From Streptomyces sp. TSRI0281 (GTDB lineage: Bacteria > Actinomycetota > Actinomycetes > Streptomycetales > Streptomycetaceae): a DNA stretch of 64,000 nt. Under the pieces are notes generated by a model. The model did not search any database. It saw only the letters and a program-made list of their open reading frames with translations, and was not told the DNA's origin. Positions 24,769 to 34,064 of the stretch are shown in pieces. The stretch covers positions 522,852 to 586,851 of the forward strand of contig NZ_LWLE01000001.1 of assembly GCF_001905125.1 (NCBI RefSeq). Direction: 5' to 3'. The position numbers and the translations under genes are program-made. The stretch's first letter is position 1; the number at the start of each line of letters is the position of its first letter.

Positions 24769-24772
24769 CCGG

Positions 24773-25438
24773 TCAGACGCTGCTGAGCGAGAGCTTCGCC
24801 GCGAATCCCAGGAACAGCACGCCCGCCGCCGAAGTGGCCCCCGCCGAAAGCCGCTTGCGGCGGCGGAAGGCGGAGGCCAGGCGGGTGCCCCCGAATATGA
24901 GCATCGAGAGGTACAGGAAGCTGGCGAACTGGAGCAGCGTGCCGAGCAGGAGGAAGGACAGGCCCGGGTAGGCGTAGCCGGGATCGACGAACTGCACGAA
25001 GAAGGAGATCATGAACAGGATCGCCTTCGGGTTGAACAGGCTGACCACCAGCGCCCGCCGGTAGGGCCGCTCCATCGCGACGGCCGCCGCCGGCGCCCCG
25101 GCGTCGTCCGTCAGCTCGGCCACCCGCCGGTGCCGCTCACGCCACGTGGACACGGCCGCCCGCAGCATCCCGATCGCCAGCCACGTCAGATAGCCCGCGC
25201 CCGCGTACTTGACCACCGCGAACAGCAGCGGCGTCGTCTGGAGCAGCGAGGCGGCCCCCAGCGCGGACAGCGTCATCAGGACCGTGTCCCCGGTCCAGAC
25301 ACCGGCGGCGGCCACATACCCGGTCCGTACCCCGCGCCGGGCGGCGACGGAGAGCACGTACAGCGAGTTCGGCCCCGGCAGAAGGACGATCAGCACCAGG
25401 CCGGCGAGATAGGTCGGAAGATCGGTGACACCCAGCAT
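24773..25438 (-). CDS. leuE: LysE/RhtB-family amino acid exporter, LeuE type
   Basis: A 221-residue inner-membrane exporter with about six hydrophobic segments. The family motif LIVLLPGPNSLYVLSVAARRG is near the N-terminus, with the paired loop FNPKAILFMISFFVQFV in the second half. LeuE-type members export leucine and other neutral amino acids. The ATG at 25438 lacks a strong ribosome site. It is convergent with a MarR gene, but a regulatory link is not shown by the sequence. Confidence 0.85.
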   Translation of the reverse strand: MLGVTDLPTYLAGLVLIVLLPGPNSLYVLSVAARRGVRTGYVAAAGVWTGDTVLMTLSALGAASLLQTTPLLFAVVKYAGAGYLTWLAIGMLRAAVSTWRERHRRVAELTDDAGAPAAAVAMERPYRRALVVSLFNPKAILFMISFFVQFVDPGYAYPGLSFLLLGTLLQFASFLYLSMLIFGGTRLASAFRRRKRLSAGATSAAGVLFLGFAAKLSLSSV

Positions 25439-25517
25439 GAACGGAGTGTCGCACGGAGGTACGACACCCCGTCCAGGCGTTCCAGCACGGGAGACGTCAG
25501 GTTCAGTACGGGAGACG

Positions 25518-27098
25518 TCAGAAGGCGTCGGTGGGTACGTACGTCCCCCAGACCTGCCGCAGCGCGTCGCAGACCTCGCCCACGGTCGCCCGTGCCCTGA
25601 GCGCGTCCTTCATCGGGTAGAGCACGTTGTCCGTGCCCCGTGCCGCCTCCTTCAGCCGTACCAGGGCCGCGTCGACCGCGCCCTGGTCCCGTTCCGCGCG
25701 GAGCGTGGCCAGCCGCCGGGCCTGCTGGGCCTCGATCTCCGGGTCCACGCGGAGCGGCTCGTACGGCTCCTCCTCGTCGAGCCGGAAGCGGTTGACGCCG
25801 ACGACGACGCGCTCGCCGCTGTCCGTCTCCTGCGCGATGCGGTACGCGCTGCGCTCGATCTCGCCCTTCTGGAAGCCGTGCTCGATCGCGCTGACCGCGC
25901 CGCCCATGTCCTCGACCCTGCGCATCAGATCGAGGGCGGCCGCCTCGACGTCGTCCGTCATGCTCTCGACGACGTACGACCCGGCGAACGGGTCGACGGT
26001 GGCCGTGACGTCCGTCTCGTACGCGAGGACCTGCTGGGTGCGCAGCGCGAGGCGGGCGGACTTGTCGGTGGGCAGGGCGATGGCCTCGTCGAAGGAGTTG
26101 GTGTGCAGCGACTGCGTGCCGCCGAGGACCGCTCCCAGCCCCTGCACCGCGACCCGGACCAGGTTGACCTCGGGCTGCTGGGCGGTGAGCTGGACGCCCG
26201 CGGTCTGGGTGTGGAAGCGCAGCATCAGCGACTTGGGGTTCTCCGCGCCGAACTCCTCCTTCATCACCCGGGCCCAGATCCGGCGGGCGGCCCGGAATTT
26301 GGCGACCTCTTCGAGGATCGTCGTACGGGCGACGAAGAAGAACGAGAGGCGCGGGGCGAAGTCGTCGACGTCCATGCCCGCCGCCACCGCGGTACGGACG
26401 TACTCGATGCCGTCCGCGAGGGTGAAGGCGATCTCCTGCGCGGGCGAGGCCCCGGCCTCGGCCATGTGGTAGCCGGAGATCGAGATGGTGTTCCACTTCG
26501 GGATCTCGGCCTGGCAGTACTTGAAGATGTCCGCGATCAGCCGCAGCGAAGGCGCCGGGGGGAAGATGTACGTGCCGCGGGCGATGTACTCCTTGAGCAC
26601 ATCGTTCTGGATGGTGCCGGTGAGCCGGTCCGCCGGTACTCCCTGCTCCTCGCCGACCAGTTGGTAGAGCAGGAGAAGAAGCGCGGCGGGCGCGTTGATG
26701 GTCATGGACGTGGAGACCTTGTCCAGCGGGATCCCGCCGAACAGGACGCGCATGTCGTCCAGCGAGTCGATCGCGACCCCGACCTTGCCGACCTCGCCCG
26801 AGGCGATCGCGGCGTCGGAGTCGTGGCCCATCTGGGTGGGCAGGTCGAAGGCGACCGACAGACCCATGGTGCCGTTGGCGATCAGCTGCTGGTAGCGGGC
26901 GTTCGACTCGGTGGCGGTGCCGAAACCGGCGTACTGCCGCATCGTCCACGGCCGCCCGGTGTACATCGTCGGATAGACACCGCGGGTGAAGGGGTACGCG
27001 CCCGGCTCGCCGAGCTTCTCCGCCGCCCGCCAGCCGTCGAGTGCGTCCGGCCCGTACACCGGCTCGATGGGCAGCCCCGACTCGGACTCACGCGTCAT
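25518..27098 (-). CDS. Coenzyme B12-dependent acyl-CoA mutase large subunit (methylmalonyl-CoA mutase type)
   Basis: A 526-residue TIM-barrel subunit that rearranges an acyl-CoA carbon skeleton by radical chemistry. The substrate-channel motif [19 protein letters not shown] is at 42-60. The Tyr after RQ (Y56) is the residue found in methylmalonyl-CoA mutases; isobutyryl-CoA mutases carry Phe there. [18 protein letters not shown] and TNSFDEA are further family motifs. There is no C-terminal B12-binding domain, so a separate small subunit is needed, and none lies nearby. The ATG at 27098 has GGAGG eight bases upstream. 2-Hydroxyisobutyryl or ethylmalonyl specificity is not excluded. Confidence 0.85.
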   Translation of the reverse strand: MTRESESGLPIEPVYGPDALDGWRAAEKLGEPGAYPFTRGVYPTMYTGRPWTMRQYAGFGTATESNARYQQLIANGTMGLSVAFDLPTQMGHDSDAAIASGEVGKVGVAIDSLDDMRVLFGGIPLDKVSTSMTINAPAALLLLLYQLVGEEQGVPADRLTGTIQNDVLKEYIARGTYIFPPAPSLRLIADIFKYCQAEIPKWNTISISGYHMAEAGASPAQEIAFTLADGIEYVRTAVAAGMDVDDFAPRLSFFFVARTTILEEVAKFRAARRIWARVMKEEFGAENPKSLMLRFHTQTAGVQLTAQQPEVNLVRVAVQGLGAVLGGTQSLHTNSFDEAIALPTDKSARLALRTQQVLAYETDVTATVDPFAGSYVVESMTDDVEAAALDLMRRVEDMGGAVSAIEHGFQKGEIERSAYRIAQETDSGERVVVGVNRFRLDEEEPYEPLRVDPEIEAQQARRLATLRAERDQGAVDAALVRLKEAARGTDNVLYPMKDALRARATVGEVCDALRQVWGTYVPTDAF

Positions 27099-27118
27099 CT
27101 GCTGTACCTCCCCTTCAA

Positions 27119-27134
27119 GCTACCTACTGGTAAC
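27119..27134. promoter_or_regulatory. Candidate operator upstream of the mutase gene
   Basis: GCTACCTACTGGTAAC is a six-base inverted repeat with one mismatch (GCTACC against GGTAAC) and a four-base centre, 20 bases before the mutase ATG. Its size and AT-rich arms suit a TetR-type repressor of acyl-CoA genes. No regulator is adjacent. Confidence 0.3.
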
Positions 27135-27320
27135 AAACCTCGCGACGGACTGTAGCGGCGGCCTCGCGACCGGTGGAGAGCCATCGGCTGGGACCTTGCT
27201 CACAGGACCCGGTCCGGTCTGGACGCGCCGTTCCCATCATGCGCAGGATTCGGCAACCGGGCAGGGCGGGAATCCGTCCAAGGAGACACCGGAACCACCG
27301 GGCGAGGCAGGGGGCCGAGG

Positions 27321-28355
27321 ATGACGGACAGCGGCGGAACAACCGGAATGGACGAAAGGGACGGACGGGGCGGGCAGGACCGGCGGCGGGCGCAGGACGG
27401 CCGGGGTGGAAGCGGCGGGCGCGGCGGCGCCTCGTCCGGCCCGCGCGGTCGACGTCACCGGGGAACGCGCGCCGCCGCCACCGCCGCGGTCGGGATGCTC
27501 GCCGTCACCGCGCTGGCGGCAGGCTGCCGGGCCCAGACCGCCCAGGGTACGGAGCCGACGTCACCGCCCGCCGCGCCCTCCGGCAGCCCGACGGCGAGCG
27601 TCTCCCCGCGCCCGTTCGCCACTCCCTCCGACGACGCGAAGCCGGGCGACGCCGCCACCGGAACGCCCTCGGCCGACACCTCGCCCGAGCAGGAGCCGAG
27701 CACCGCCGCGCCGACGCCGCGGCCCGCGGCCCTGATGAAGACCGGGTCACAGGGAGGGCAGGTACGGGAACTCCAGGCCCGGCTCCGCCAGATCGGCCAC
27801 TTCAACCGCACCCCCACCGGCTACTACGGCACCGTCACCGTCACGGCCGTCGAGTCCTTCCAGGGCAAGCGGGGCCTCGACCGCACCGGCAGCACCGACG
27901 CCGTCACCTGGCAGAAGCTGCTGGGAATGACCCGGAAGCCGACGGCCGAGGAACTGGACCCGCCGACCGAACGGCCCGTGACCAAGCCGGACGAGCGCTG
28001 TATGACGGGCCGGGTCCTGTGCATCAGCAAGAACAGCCGGACCCTGTCGTGGATGATCGACGGCCGGGTCGTCTCCTCGATGGATGTGCGCTTCGGCTCG
28101 GAGTACACCCCCACCCGCGAGGGGACGTTCAAGGTGTACTGGAAGTCCCGGCACCATGTCTCGACGCTCTACGACTCCCCGATGCCGTACGCGATGTTCT
28201 TCAGCGGCGGCCAGGCGGTGCACTACTCCTCGGACTTCGCGGCCCGCGGATACAGCGGCGCCTCGCACGGCTGCGTGAACGTCCGGGACGAGGGGAAGAT
28301 CGCGGCCCTGTTCGGCGAGGTGAAGAACGGCGACAAGGTCGTCATCTACTGGTAG
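27321..28355 (+). CDS. L,D-transpeptidase lipoprotein (YkuD) with peptidoglycan-binding domain
   Basis: A 344-residue exported protein that makes 3-3 cross-links in peptidoglycan or attaches proteins to it. A long charged N-terminal stretch precedes a signal sequence with lipobox TALAAGC (Cys near residue 71). A Ser/Thr/Pro-rich spacer follows, then a PG_binding_1 repeat (GGQVRELQARLRQIGHFN to TWQKLLG). The C-terminal YkuD domain has the catalytic motif SGASHGCVNV (312-321, nucleophile C318). The start could also be ATG 27348; the ribosome site is weak for both. It converges with the sigma/regulator operon. Confidence 0.9.
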   Translation: MTDSGGTTGMDERDGRGGQDRRRAQDGRGGSGGRGGASSGPRGRRHRGTRAAATAAVGMLAVTALAAGCRAQTAQGTEPTSPPAAPSGSPTASVSPRPFATPSDDAKPGDAATGTPSADTSPEQEPSTAAPTPRPAALMKTGSQGGQVRELQARLRQIGHFNRTPTGYYGTVTVTAVESFQGKRGLDRTGSTDAVTWQKLLGMTRKPTAEELDPPTERPVTKPDERCMTGRVLCISKNSRTLSWMIDGRVVSSMDVRFGSEYTPTREGTFKVYWKSRHHVSTLYDSPMPYAMFFSGGQAVHYSSDFAARGYSGASHGCVNVRDEGKIAALFGEVKNGDKVVIYW

Positions 28356-28387
28356 CGGCCACGGCCGGCCGCTGCCGGAGGAAAAGA

Positions 28388-28426
28388 GGCGCGGACGGGA
28401 CCGGGGGAACGTGTCCCGCCCGCGCC
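28388..28426. terminator. Bidirectional terminator after the L,D-transpeptidase gene
   Basis: GGCGCGGACGGGAC (28388-28401) pairs with GTCCCGCCCGCGCC (28413-28426) with a single mismatch and an 11-base loop, about 35 bases after the stop. Confidence 0.8.
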
Positions 28427-28629
28427 ATTGCGCCGAGCCGAAGGTACGGGGGGAACCCCGGCTCAAGCGCTGCCGATGACCAGTCGGCTCACTCCGTACT
28501 GCGTCCCGCCGCCGAAAAACGTCACACCTTATCGGTGGGGCCTTCGCGAGCGAGGGGAAAACCGCAGGTCAGCGGGGCGAAGGTACGTTCCGGAACAAGG
28601 CGCTACGGGCGCTACGGGGTCTACGGGGT

Positions 28630-29775
28630 CTACGGAGCCAGGGACGCGTTGGCCGTGCCGTCGCCGGCACCGGCTGCCCCACCGGCCGCCCCACCTGCCG
28701 ACACGCCGTCCGAACCCGCGCCCGTGCCGATGCCGGGACCCGTGGCGGCCTTCGGCGCCTGGGTGCGGAACGAGATCGACGGGAGCGAACCGCCGCCGCC
28801 CTCTCCGTCACCCTTCCCCGGGCCGGCACCGTCGCCGTCGCCGTGGCCGTTCCCGTCCTCCTCGTCCAGCAGCCGGTCGCAGAACCGCTTCAGGTTCTTC
28901 TCGCCCTTGGCCAGCTCGATGAGTCGACGCCTGCTGCTGTCGTTGAGCTTCCCGTCGCGGTAGGCCCGGCATGCCTTGACGGACTTCTCGTACCACTTGC
29001 CGGAGGTGGCGTCGCCGGAACCGTCGGGCAGGTCCTCGGCGTCGGCGTCCTCCTGCGTGCCGTCCGTGGGCCGGGCGTCGTCCTCGCGGTGCTGGTCCCC
29101 GTCGCCCGCGGCGGTGCTGTCCCCGGTGCCCGCACCGTCATCCGTGCGCCGCCGGTCGGTGTCGTCCTCTCCGGCGTCCCTGCCCTCGGGTGAGTCGGAG
29201 GGGGTCGGAGCGGTGCCCGGGGCGGACGGGGAGGAGGTGCTGCCGGAGGTGGCGTCGCCGTCCGGCAGCCCGGACCCCAGCTCCCTCGGCGACGCGGCCG
29301 AGGAGACGGAGGCCGCCGGTGCCGGGGAGCCCAGGCCGCCGAAGGTCCCGGAAATCACTCCGGTCCCGGCCGCGACGGCCACCCCGCCGAGGGCGCAGCC
29401 CGCGAGCGAGACGGCCAGGCCGAAGCGCACGGGACGGCTCCAGCGCGGGCGGCGGGCCGTCGCGGCGGACACGGCGCCGATCCGTACCGGCTCCAGCAGT
29501 CCGGGCTGTCCATGGGCCGCCGCCGTACTGGGTCTCTTCGCGGCGCGGCCGTTCGCCGCGGTGCCGTGGGCGGCCTGCCGGAAGGCGGCCAGCACCGTGT
29601 CCTCGCCGGGCAGTTCACCGCCGTGCGAACGGGCGGCGGTCCGGGCGTCGCCCAACGCCCGGCTGAGCCGCAGGGCTTCGGTACGGTCGTGATCGTCGAC
29701 GGGTACGACCGGTTCGCCGCGGAGCAGTCTCTCCGCCGCGTCCTGGTCAAGCCACTCGTAGTGCTCGTCGGCCAT
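28630..29775 (-). CDS. Single-pass membrane protein, probable regulator of the adjacent sigma factor
   Basis: A 381-residue protein with a cytoplasmic N-terminal part (1-120), one membrane segment (about 125-150, FGLAVSLAGCALGGVAVAAG) and a long disordered extracytoplasmic part rich in Ser, Pro, Gly and Asp. A short folded stretch, YEKSVKACRAYRDGKLNDSSRRRLIELA, lies near 270-300. The gene starts one base inside the sigma factor stop (TGATG), the arrangement of sigma/anti-sigma pairs. The HxxxCxxC zinc motif of ZAS anti-sigma factors is absent, so the anti-sigma role is inferred from position only. The final residues include a Gly/Ala-rich tail. Confidence 0.65.
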   Translation of the reverse strand: MADEHYEWLDQDAAERLLRGEPVVPVDDHDRTEALRLSRALGDARTAARSHGGELPGEDTVLAAFRQAAHGTAANGRAAKRPSTAAAHGQPGLLEPVRIGAVSAATARRPRWSRPVRFGLAVSLAGCALGGVAVAAGTGVISGTFGGLGSPAPAASVSSAASPRELGSGLPDGDATSGSTSSPSAPGTAPTPSDSPEGRDAGEDDTDRRRTDDGAGTGDSTAAGDGDQHREDDARPTDGTQEDADAEDLPDGSGDATSGKWYEKSVKACRAYRDGKLNDSSRRRLIELAKGEKNLKRFCDRLLDEEDGNGHGDGDGAGPGKGDGEGGGGSLPSISFRTQAPKAATGPGIGTGAGSDGVSAGGAAGGAAGAGDGTANASLAP

Positions 29776-30506
29776 CACATGTCCTTCTGCGTCCACGGAC
29801 GCGAATGCGTCACACCGGGAGTAACACCGGCGGGCGCCACCGAACCATTACGGCCGGGGCGCTGCGCGGGCAGGGCGCCGAGCTCCACTCCCCCGGCTCC
29901 GCCCTGACCTGCACCGTCGTCCGGGGCCGGGCCCGGGTCGGCCACCGCTCCCGGATGGTCGGCGCCGAGCAGCTCCGACAACCGCTTCAGGCCACGGTGC
30001 GCGGCGGTGCGTACGGCGCCGGGACGCTTGCCCAGGGTCCGCGCCGCGCTCTTCGCGTCCAGGCCGACGACCACCCGCAGCACGACGGCCTCGGCCTGGT
30101 CCTGCGGCAGCTGGGCGATGAGCGACATGGCGCGGTCGGTGGCCAGCGCCTCGATGGCGTCGCCCGCGGTGTCCGAATCGGCGGGCCTGGCGGCCAGTTC
30201 GGACTCGTCGCCGCCTATGGCGGGGCGCCTGCTGCGCATCCGCAGATGGTCCAGGGAGCGGTTGCGCGCGATCCGGGCCGCCCACCCGCGGAACCGGTCG
30301 GCGTCGCCGCTGAACCGGTCGAGGTCACGGGCTATCTGCAGCCACGCCTCGGACGCCACGTCCTCGGCGTCCGGCTCCCCGACCAGTGTCCGTATGTAGC
30401 CCAACAACCGTGGCTGCACCGCGCGGTACACAGCACGGAAGGCGTCCTCGTCCCCGTCCTGCGCCGCGAGCACCGCGGCCGTCAGCTCCGCGTCGTCCCC
30501 CAGCAC
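29775..30506 (-). CDS. ECF-type RNA polymerase sigma factor
   Basis: A protein of about 243 residues that directs RNA polymerase. Region 2 spans about 10-85 (FRAVYRAVQPRLLGYI, EDVASEAWLQIARDLDRF, FRGWAARIARNRSLDHLR). Region 4 spans about 125-185 (LPQDQAEAVVLRVVVGLDAKSAARTLGKRPGAVRTAAHRGLKRL). A 60-residue Gly/Pro-rich C-terminal extension follows. I choose GTG at 30506, where homology begins. Its ribosome site is close, and a GTG at 30578 would overlap the predicted promoter. The stop overlaps the next ATG by one base, coupling it to the membrane protein that probably controls it. Confidence 0.88.
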   Translation of the reverse strand: MLGDDAELTAAVLAAQDGDEDAFRAVYRAVQPRLLGYIRTLVGEPDAEDVASEAWLQIARDLDRFSGDADRFRGWAARIARNRSLDHLRMRSRRPAIGGDESELAARPADSDTAGDAIEALATDRAMSLIAQLPQDQAEAVVLRVVVGLDAKSAARTLGKRPGAVRTAAHRGLKRLSELLGADHPGAVADPGPAPDDGAGQGGAGGVELGALPAQRPGRNGSVAPAGVTPGVTHSRPWTQKDM

Positions 30507-30576
30507 TCCCTCAACCCGCCCTGCTGTCCTGAATCGCAGCTGGTCACCACTGCTGCGCCACTCTGCGCGACTCAGC

Positions 30577-30606
30577 ACGCTACGTGCTCGGCGGGTGTCA
30601 CGTCCA
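30577..30606 (-). promoter_or_regulatory. Candidate promoter of the sigma factor operon
   Basis: On the minus strand TGGACG (30601-30606), an 18-base spacer and TAGCGT (30577-30582). An inverted repeat AGCAC-N5-GTGCT overlaps the -10 and could bind a regulator. Confidence 0.4.
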
Positions 30607-30682
30607 TGGCTTGTACAACCCGCAACAGTTCACTGACACAGCGCGGTGTGACAGAAATCGCGGTGGCGGCGCTGAGATGAGT

Positions 30683-30753
30683 ACGGGGTCGTGCTGCGAC
30701 CCCGTGGAAGACGACCGGGGCCTCTCCTGTGGGGGGTGGCGGCCCCGGTCGTC
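30683..30753 (-). terminator. Two hairpins downstream of the 30790 gene
   Basis: A perfect 13-bp stem (30710-30722 with 30741-30753, 18-base loop) is followed on the minus strand by a nine-bp stem (30683-30691 with 30697-30705). They end the minus-strand gene at 30790 and isolate the sigma operon promoter. The remaining bases of the 30507-30789 gap hold no gene I can see. Confidence 0.75.
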
Positions 30754-30789
30754 GTCCCTCGGCCTCCACCCCGGCCCGGCGACGGACCG

Positions 30790-31383
30790 TCAGCCCTGCC
30801 CCCTGGCCCGGCGTGACATCACCGCACGCAGCACCCGTCGGCCCTCGGTCGACAGGACCTGCGCCCGGTGCAGTCCGGCGCCGCTGCCCGGCGTACCGGC
30901 GGTCTCCGCGAGGATCTCCAGGATCTGTATCTGCCGACGCAGCTCCCCCGCCACGAGCGGGCCCGCGCCGTCCTCCTCCCCGGCACGGCAGCGCTTCAGC
31001 AACTGCTCGTCCTCGTACGCGTCGTACCGCGCGGGCTCCTCCGCCGGGGAGTCGCACCGCAGATGGATCTCCAGGGCGACGAGCGAGCAGGCGTCGGCCC
31101 ACTCCCGCAGCGGTACGGCGGTGAAGTCCGAGGGGGCCGCGTCGAGCAGGGCGCGTACCCGTGCGCCGGTGGCGTCCGCGTTGCCGTCGGCCGCTGTCGC
31201 GGTGCGGGCGGCCGTGAGCCGGGTGGCCCATTCCCGCCCGTCCTGGCAGCTCGCCCAGAGCGGGCGCAGCGGTTCCGGTCCCGCCGCCGGGTCGAGCGGT
31301 GGCAGGCAACGGTCCAGGCAGGCGAGCCCTGCGGCGGCGAGCGCCCGCTCGTCGGCCTGCGCGATCAGTTCCAGCAGACTCAT
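30790..31383 (-). CDS. Conserved hypothetical protein (helical)
   Basis: I do not recognise this 197-residue soluble protein. It is rich in Ala, Leu, Arg and Glu and is predicted mainly helical, with no signal or membrane segment. Segments such as LLELIAQADERALAAAGLACLDRCLPPL and VPLREWADACSLVALEIHLR suggest a compact helical bundle. The Cys residues are scattered and do not form a metal motif. Codon use is normal for the window, and it ends at a strong terminator. The upstream neighbour on the same strand starts 92 bases away; no function follows from this. Confidence 0.75.
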   Translation of the reverse strand: MSLLELIAQADERALAAAGLACLDRCLPPLDPAAGPEPLRPLWASCQDGREWATRLTAARTATAADGNADATGARVRALLDAAPSDFTAVPLREWADACSLVALEIHLRCDSPAEEPARYDAYEDEQLLKRCRAGEEDGAGPLVAGELRRQIQILEILAETAGTPGSGAGLHRAQVLSTEGRRVLRAVMSRRARGQG

Positions 31384-31474
31384 TCGACGTCTCCCTCGGT
31401 CGTACCGCGTACTGCGCCGGGTGGCTGAAAATCGTCAGTTGCGGCGACAGAGTACGGGTGACGTACGGGTGACT

Positions 31475-32305
31475 TCAGGCCAGGTGTCTGCCACCCCGTG
31501 CCACCTGCGCGGACATCGGCATCGAGCCGAGCGCGGCCCGCTCGCCCTGCATCCGGGTCAGCCGGCGGACGAAGAGCAGGGCGAGCACCGCGGCCACGAT
31601 GCCCACCACGTCGGACGCCACGACCAGCGTGGCCGCGTCCACGGTCTCCTGCGGCAGCGTGGCCGTCGAGTAGCGCCTGGAGGCGTACCGGCCGAAGAGC
31701 ATCCAGCAGACCCAGGCCGCCCACCACAGGTGGAGCGGGGCGCGGGAGACGGTGCGCCCGCCGCCGTCGGTACGGGTCCGGGCGCTGGCGGTCCAGACGC
31801 CGGCGGCGACCCGGTACGGCAACCAGAGGTTGCCGAACGGCACGAACCAGCCGCCCACGGCCCAGCCCGGCCGCATCGTGTGCGCGCTCGCGTCGAAGAT
31901 CTCGGCGTTCAGCCGCACCCGGCGGAACCAGATGATGAACACGACGGCGGTGGCCAGCAGGGTCAGCACCTGCGCGCTGCCGGCGAAGTAGTACAGCCGG
32001 TCCGCCCGGTCGGCCTCGTCCAGGCGGACGGCCAGGAAGCCGTCGTCGAGGCCCCCGGCGAGCAGGAAGCGCATGTTCAGTCCGGCGGCCACGGCGAGCA
32101 GGTCGGTCGCGATGACGGCGCAGAGCAGCACGACGACGGCTTTCGAGAGGCCGAGGGGTGATCCCAGCCGCCCGCCGGACTCGCCCGGCGGCACGGCGTC
32201 CGCCGCCATCAGTCCGTCCGGCGGCGCCGGACGGGTGCCGGAGCAGAAGGTGCAGCGGCCGTCGGCGGTGACGGCCGTTCTGATGCGGCAACTGGTGCAG
32301 AGCAT
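31475..32305 (-). CDS. DUF4328 membrane protein with N-terminal zinc ribbon
   Basis: A 276-residue protein of unknown function. Residues 3-22 form a zinc-ribbon-like CTSC-(13)-CTFC pair. About 55-80 is the first membrane segment, and the DUF4328 domain follows, with hallmark segments YYFAGSAQVLTLLATAVVFIIWFRRV, MRPGWAVGGWFVPFGNLWLPY and a further two membrane segments. DUF4328 proteins are common in Streptomyces with no assigned role. The ATG at 32305 follows a G-rich site. Start and family are well supported; function is unknown. Confidence 0.85.
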   Translation of the reverse strand: MLCTSCRIRTAVTADGRCTFCSGTRPAPPDGLMAADAVPPGESGGRLGSPLGLSKAVVVLLCAVIATDLLAVAAGLNMRFLLAGGLDDGFLAVRLDEADRADRLYYFAGSAQVLTLLATAVVFIIWFRRVRLNAEIFDASAHTMRPGWAVGGWFVPFGNLWLPYRVAAGVWTASARTRTDGGGRTVSRAPLHLWWAAWVCWMLFGRYASRRYSTATLPQETVDAATLVVASDVVGIVAAVLALLFVRRLTRMQGERAALGSMPMSAQVARGGRHLA

Positions 32306-32441
32306 GATGCGGAACCCCCCAGGGCACGAACGAGGATGCGTGGACCTCGCTCCCCTCCCCAGGGCGCGCGGCAAGCGGAACGTATCTCCGGTGCTCCGGG
32401 CTGTCCACGGCGTTCCCCGTCGGCACCGGTGCCCGGAACGC

Positions 32442-34064
32442 TCAGCCCGGCGCGTCGATCTTTTCGGCCAGCTTCTGGAACTGTGCCCAGCTCAGCGCGG
32501 GCTTCCGCGGATCCCAGAGCTTCTGGGCCGTCGCCCGCAGCGGCATCCGGATGCCCTGGGCCACCTGCTGCGCGGTCTGCGCCCGCGGCAGATCGCCCCA
32601 GACCGCGAACCTGCCGCCGAGGATCTGCTTCGAGTAACGGGTGGGCACGGGCCGGGTACCGCGCAGGACGAGGGGGGTCCACTGCTCGTAGATCCGCTTG
32701 CCGGTCGGATAGACGAAGGTGTTGGGCTGGCCGAGTACGTAGTAGAGGAATTCGTCGTTGAGGTTCACCACCGGGCGCCCCTCGCCCAGGTACTCCTCCG
32801 GCGGCCGGGCGCCGATCTCCTTGCCCGTCCAGTACTCGACCTCGATGTCCTTGTCCGCGTGGACGGTGCCGCCGCGGAAGAAGCCGTCGTTCCACGCCTT
32901 GGCCGTGCGGCCCTTGGCCCGGACCACCGCCGCGCGGTCGTTGAGCCAGCCGGTGGCCAGGTCCTTGATCGTGGCCTGCGCGCCGTACTTCTGCCGGGCG
33001 GCGGTGAGCAGCTGCGGATACGAGGCGGCGGGGTCCCGCACCGTCAGCGCGCGGTACTCGTCCGCGCCCAGCTGCCAGTACGCGCCGCCGAACAGTTCGG
33101 TGTACTCGTCGAGGAGTTCGTCGATGAGTTCCGCCGAAGCCGGCTTCGAGATGTCGATGGACCCGGTGGACACCACCCCCTGCGCGTTGCGCAGCTGGAG
33201 GTCGGGGTAGGCGCGCAGTACGGCACCGAGGTGGCCCGGTGAGTCGATCTCCGGGACGACGTCGATGTGCAGGCTCGTGGCGAGGCCGACGATGCGGCGG
33301 ACCTCGGCCAGGGTGAGGTGCTCGGGCGAGACGATCTCGGGGTGCGACTCGGACGCGATCCGGAACGCCTGGTCGTCGGAGAAGTGCAGGCCGAGCTGGT
33401 TGAGCTTGAGGTCGGCCATGTCACGCAACCGGGCCTCGATCCAGCCCGCGCTGTAGTACTTGCGCGCGATGTCGAGGTTGAGGCCGCGCTGCGGCCGGTC
33501 GGGAGCGTCGCTCACGACGCCCTCCGGCATGGTGCCGTCGGCGCGCAGCGACTGCTTGAGGGTGCGCGTGCCGTAGAAGACGCCTGCCTGGTCGGGCCCG
33601 CTGATCCTGACCCGCCGGTCGCGGGTGGTGAGGGTGTACGACTCCGGGGCGCCCTTGCCCGGCGTACCGAGGGCCAGTTCGACATCACCGGCGCGGGCGG
33701 CGACGGCGCCCCGGTAGCGGATCTTCAGCTCCCCGGCGAGCAGCCGCGCCTCGTCCGCCAGCACTTCGCTGCCGTCGGCGACGACGACCGTGCTGTCGGG
33801 TCCCGGCTTCCAGCCGGGACCCCGGGCGGCGGTGTGCTCGCGTACGGCGGGGATGGTGCGGGGCGCCTCGGACAGCGGGTAGCTGCGGGTGGGGGACGGT
33901 GAGGCCGAGGGCGAGGAGGAGGTCCGCGACGACGCCGCGTCGCCGGTGGACGCCCCGGGGCCGGAGTCGGAGCTGTCCGGCCAGACGACGACAACGGCGA
34001 GGGCGACGGCGGCTGCGGCCGTGACGGCCGCACCGGCCACGAGGGCACCACGTGGGGGCGACAT
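32442..34064 (-). CDS. GH20 beta-N-acetylhexosaminidase, membrane-anchored or secreted
   Basis: A 540-residue enzyme expected to remove terminal GlcNAc or GalNAc from chitin fragments or glycans. An N-terminal hydrophobic segment (8-28) acts as signal or anchor, followed by a Ser/Pro linker (30-65). The GH20 N-terminal domain (90-185) leads to a TIM barrel with LNLDIARKYY (196), LNQLGLHFSDDQAFR (221) and the catalytic pair D335-E336 in LGADEY. The family usually has GGDE; here a Gly is replaced by Ala, while both acidic residues are kept. GGAGG lies ten bases before the ATG. It is divergent from the next gene. Confidence 0.88.
   Translation of the reverse strand: MSPPRGALVAGAAVTAAAAVALAVVVVWPDSSDSGPGASTGDAASSRTSSSPSASPSPTRSYPLSEAPRTIPAVREHTAARGPGWKPGPDSTVVVADGSEVLADEARLLAGELKIRYRGAVAARAGDVELALGTPGKGAPESYTLTTRDRRVRISGPDQAGVFYGTRTLKQSLRADGTMPEGVVSDAPDRPQRGLNLDIARKYYSAGWIEARLRDMADLKLNQLGLHFSDDQAFRIASESHPEIVSPEHLTLAEVRRIVGLATSLHIDVVPEIDSPGHLGAVLRAYPDLQLRNAQGVVSTGSIDISKPASAELIDELLDEYTELFGGAYWQLGADEYRALTVRDPAASYPQLLTAARQKYGAQATIKDLATGWLNDRAAVVRAKGRTAKAWNDGFFRGGTVHADKDIEVEYWTGKEIGARPPEEYLGEGRPVVNLNDEFLYYVLGQPNTFVYPTGKRIYEQWTPLVLRGTRPVPTRYSKQILGGRFAVWGDLPRAQTAQQVAQGIRMPLRATAQKLWDPRKPALSWAQFQKLAEKIDAPG

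Noticed and set aside
25518..27098. Isobutyryl-CoA mutase large subunit
   Set aside because: The residue after RQ in the substrate motif is Tyr (RQYAGF), as in methylmalonyl-CoA mutase; isobutyryl-CoA mutases have Phe. Not fully excluded.
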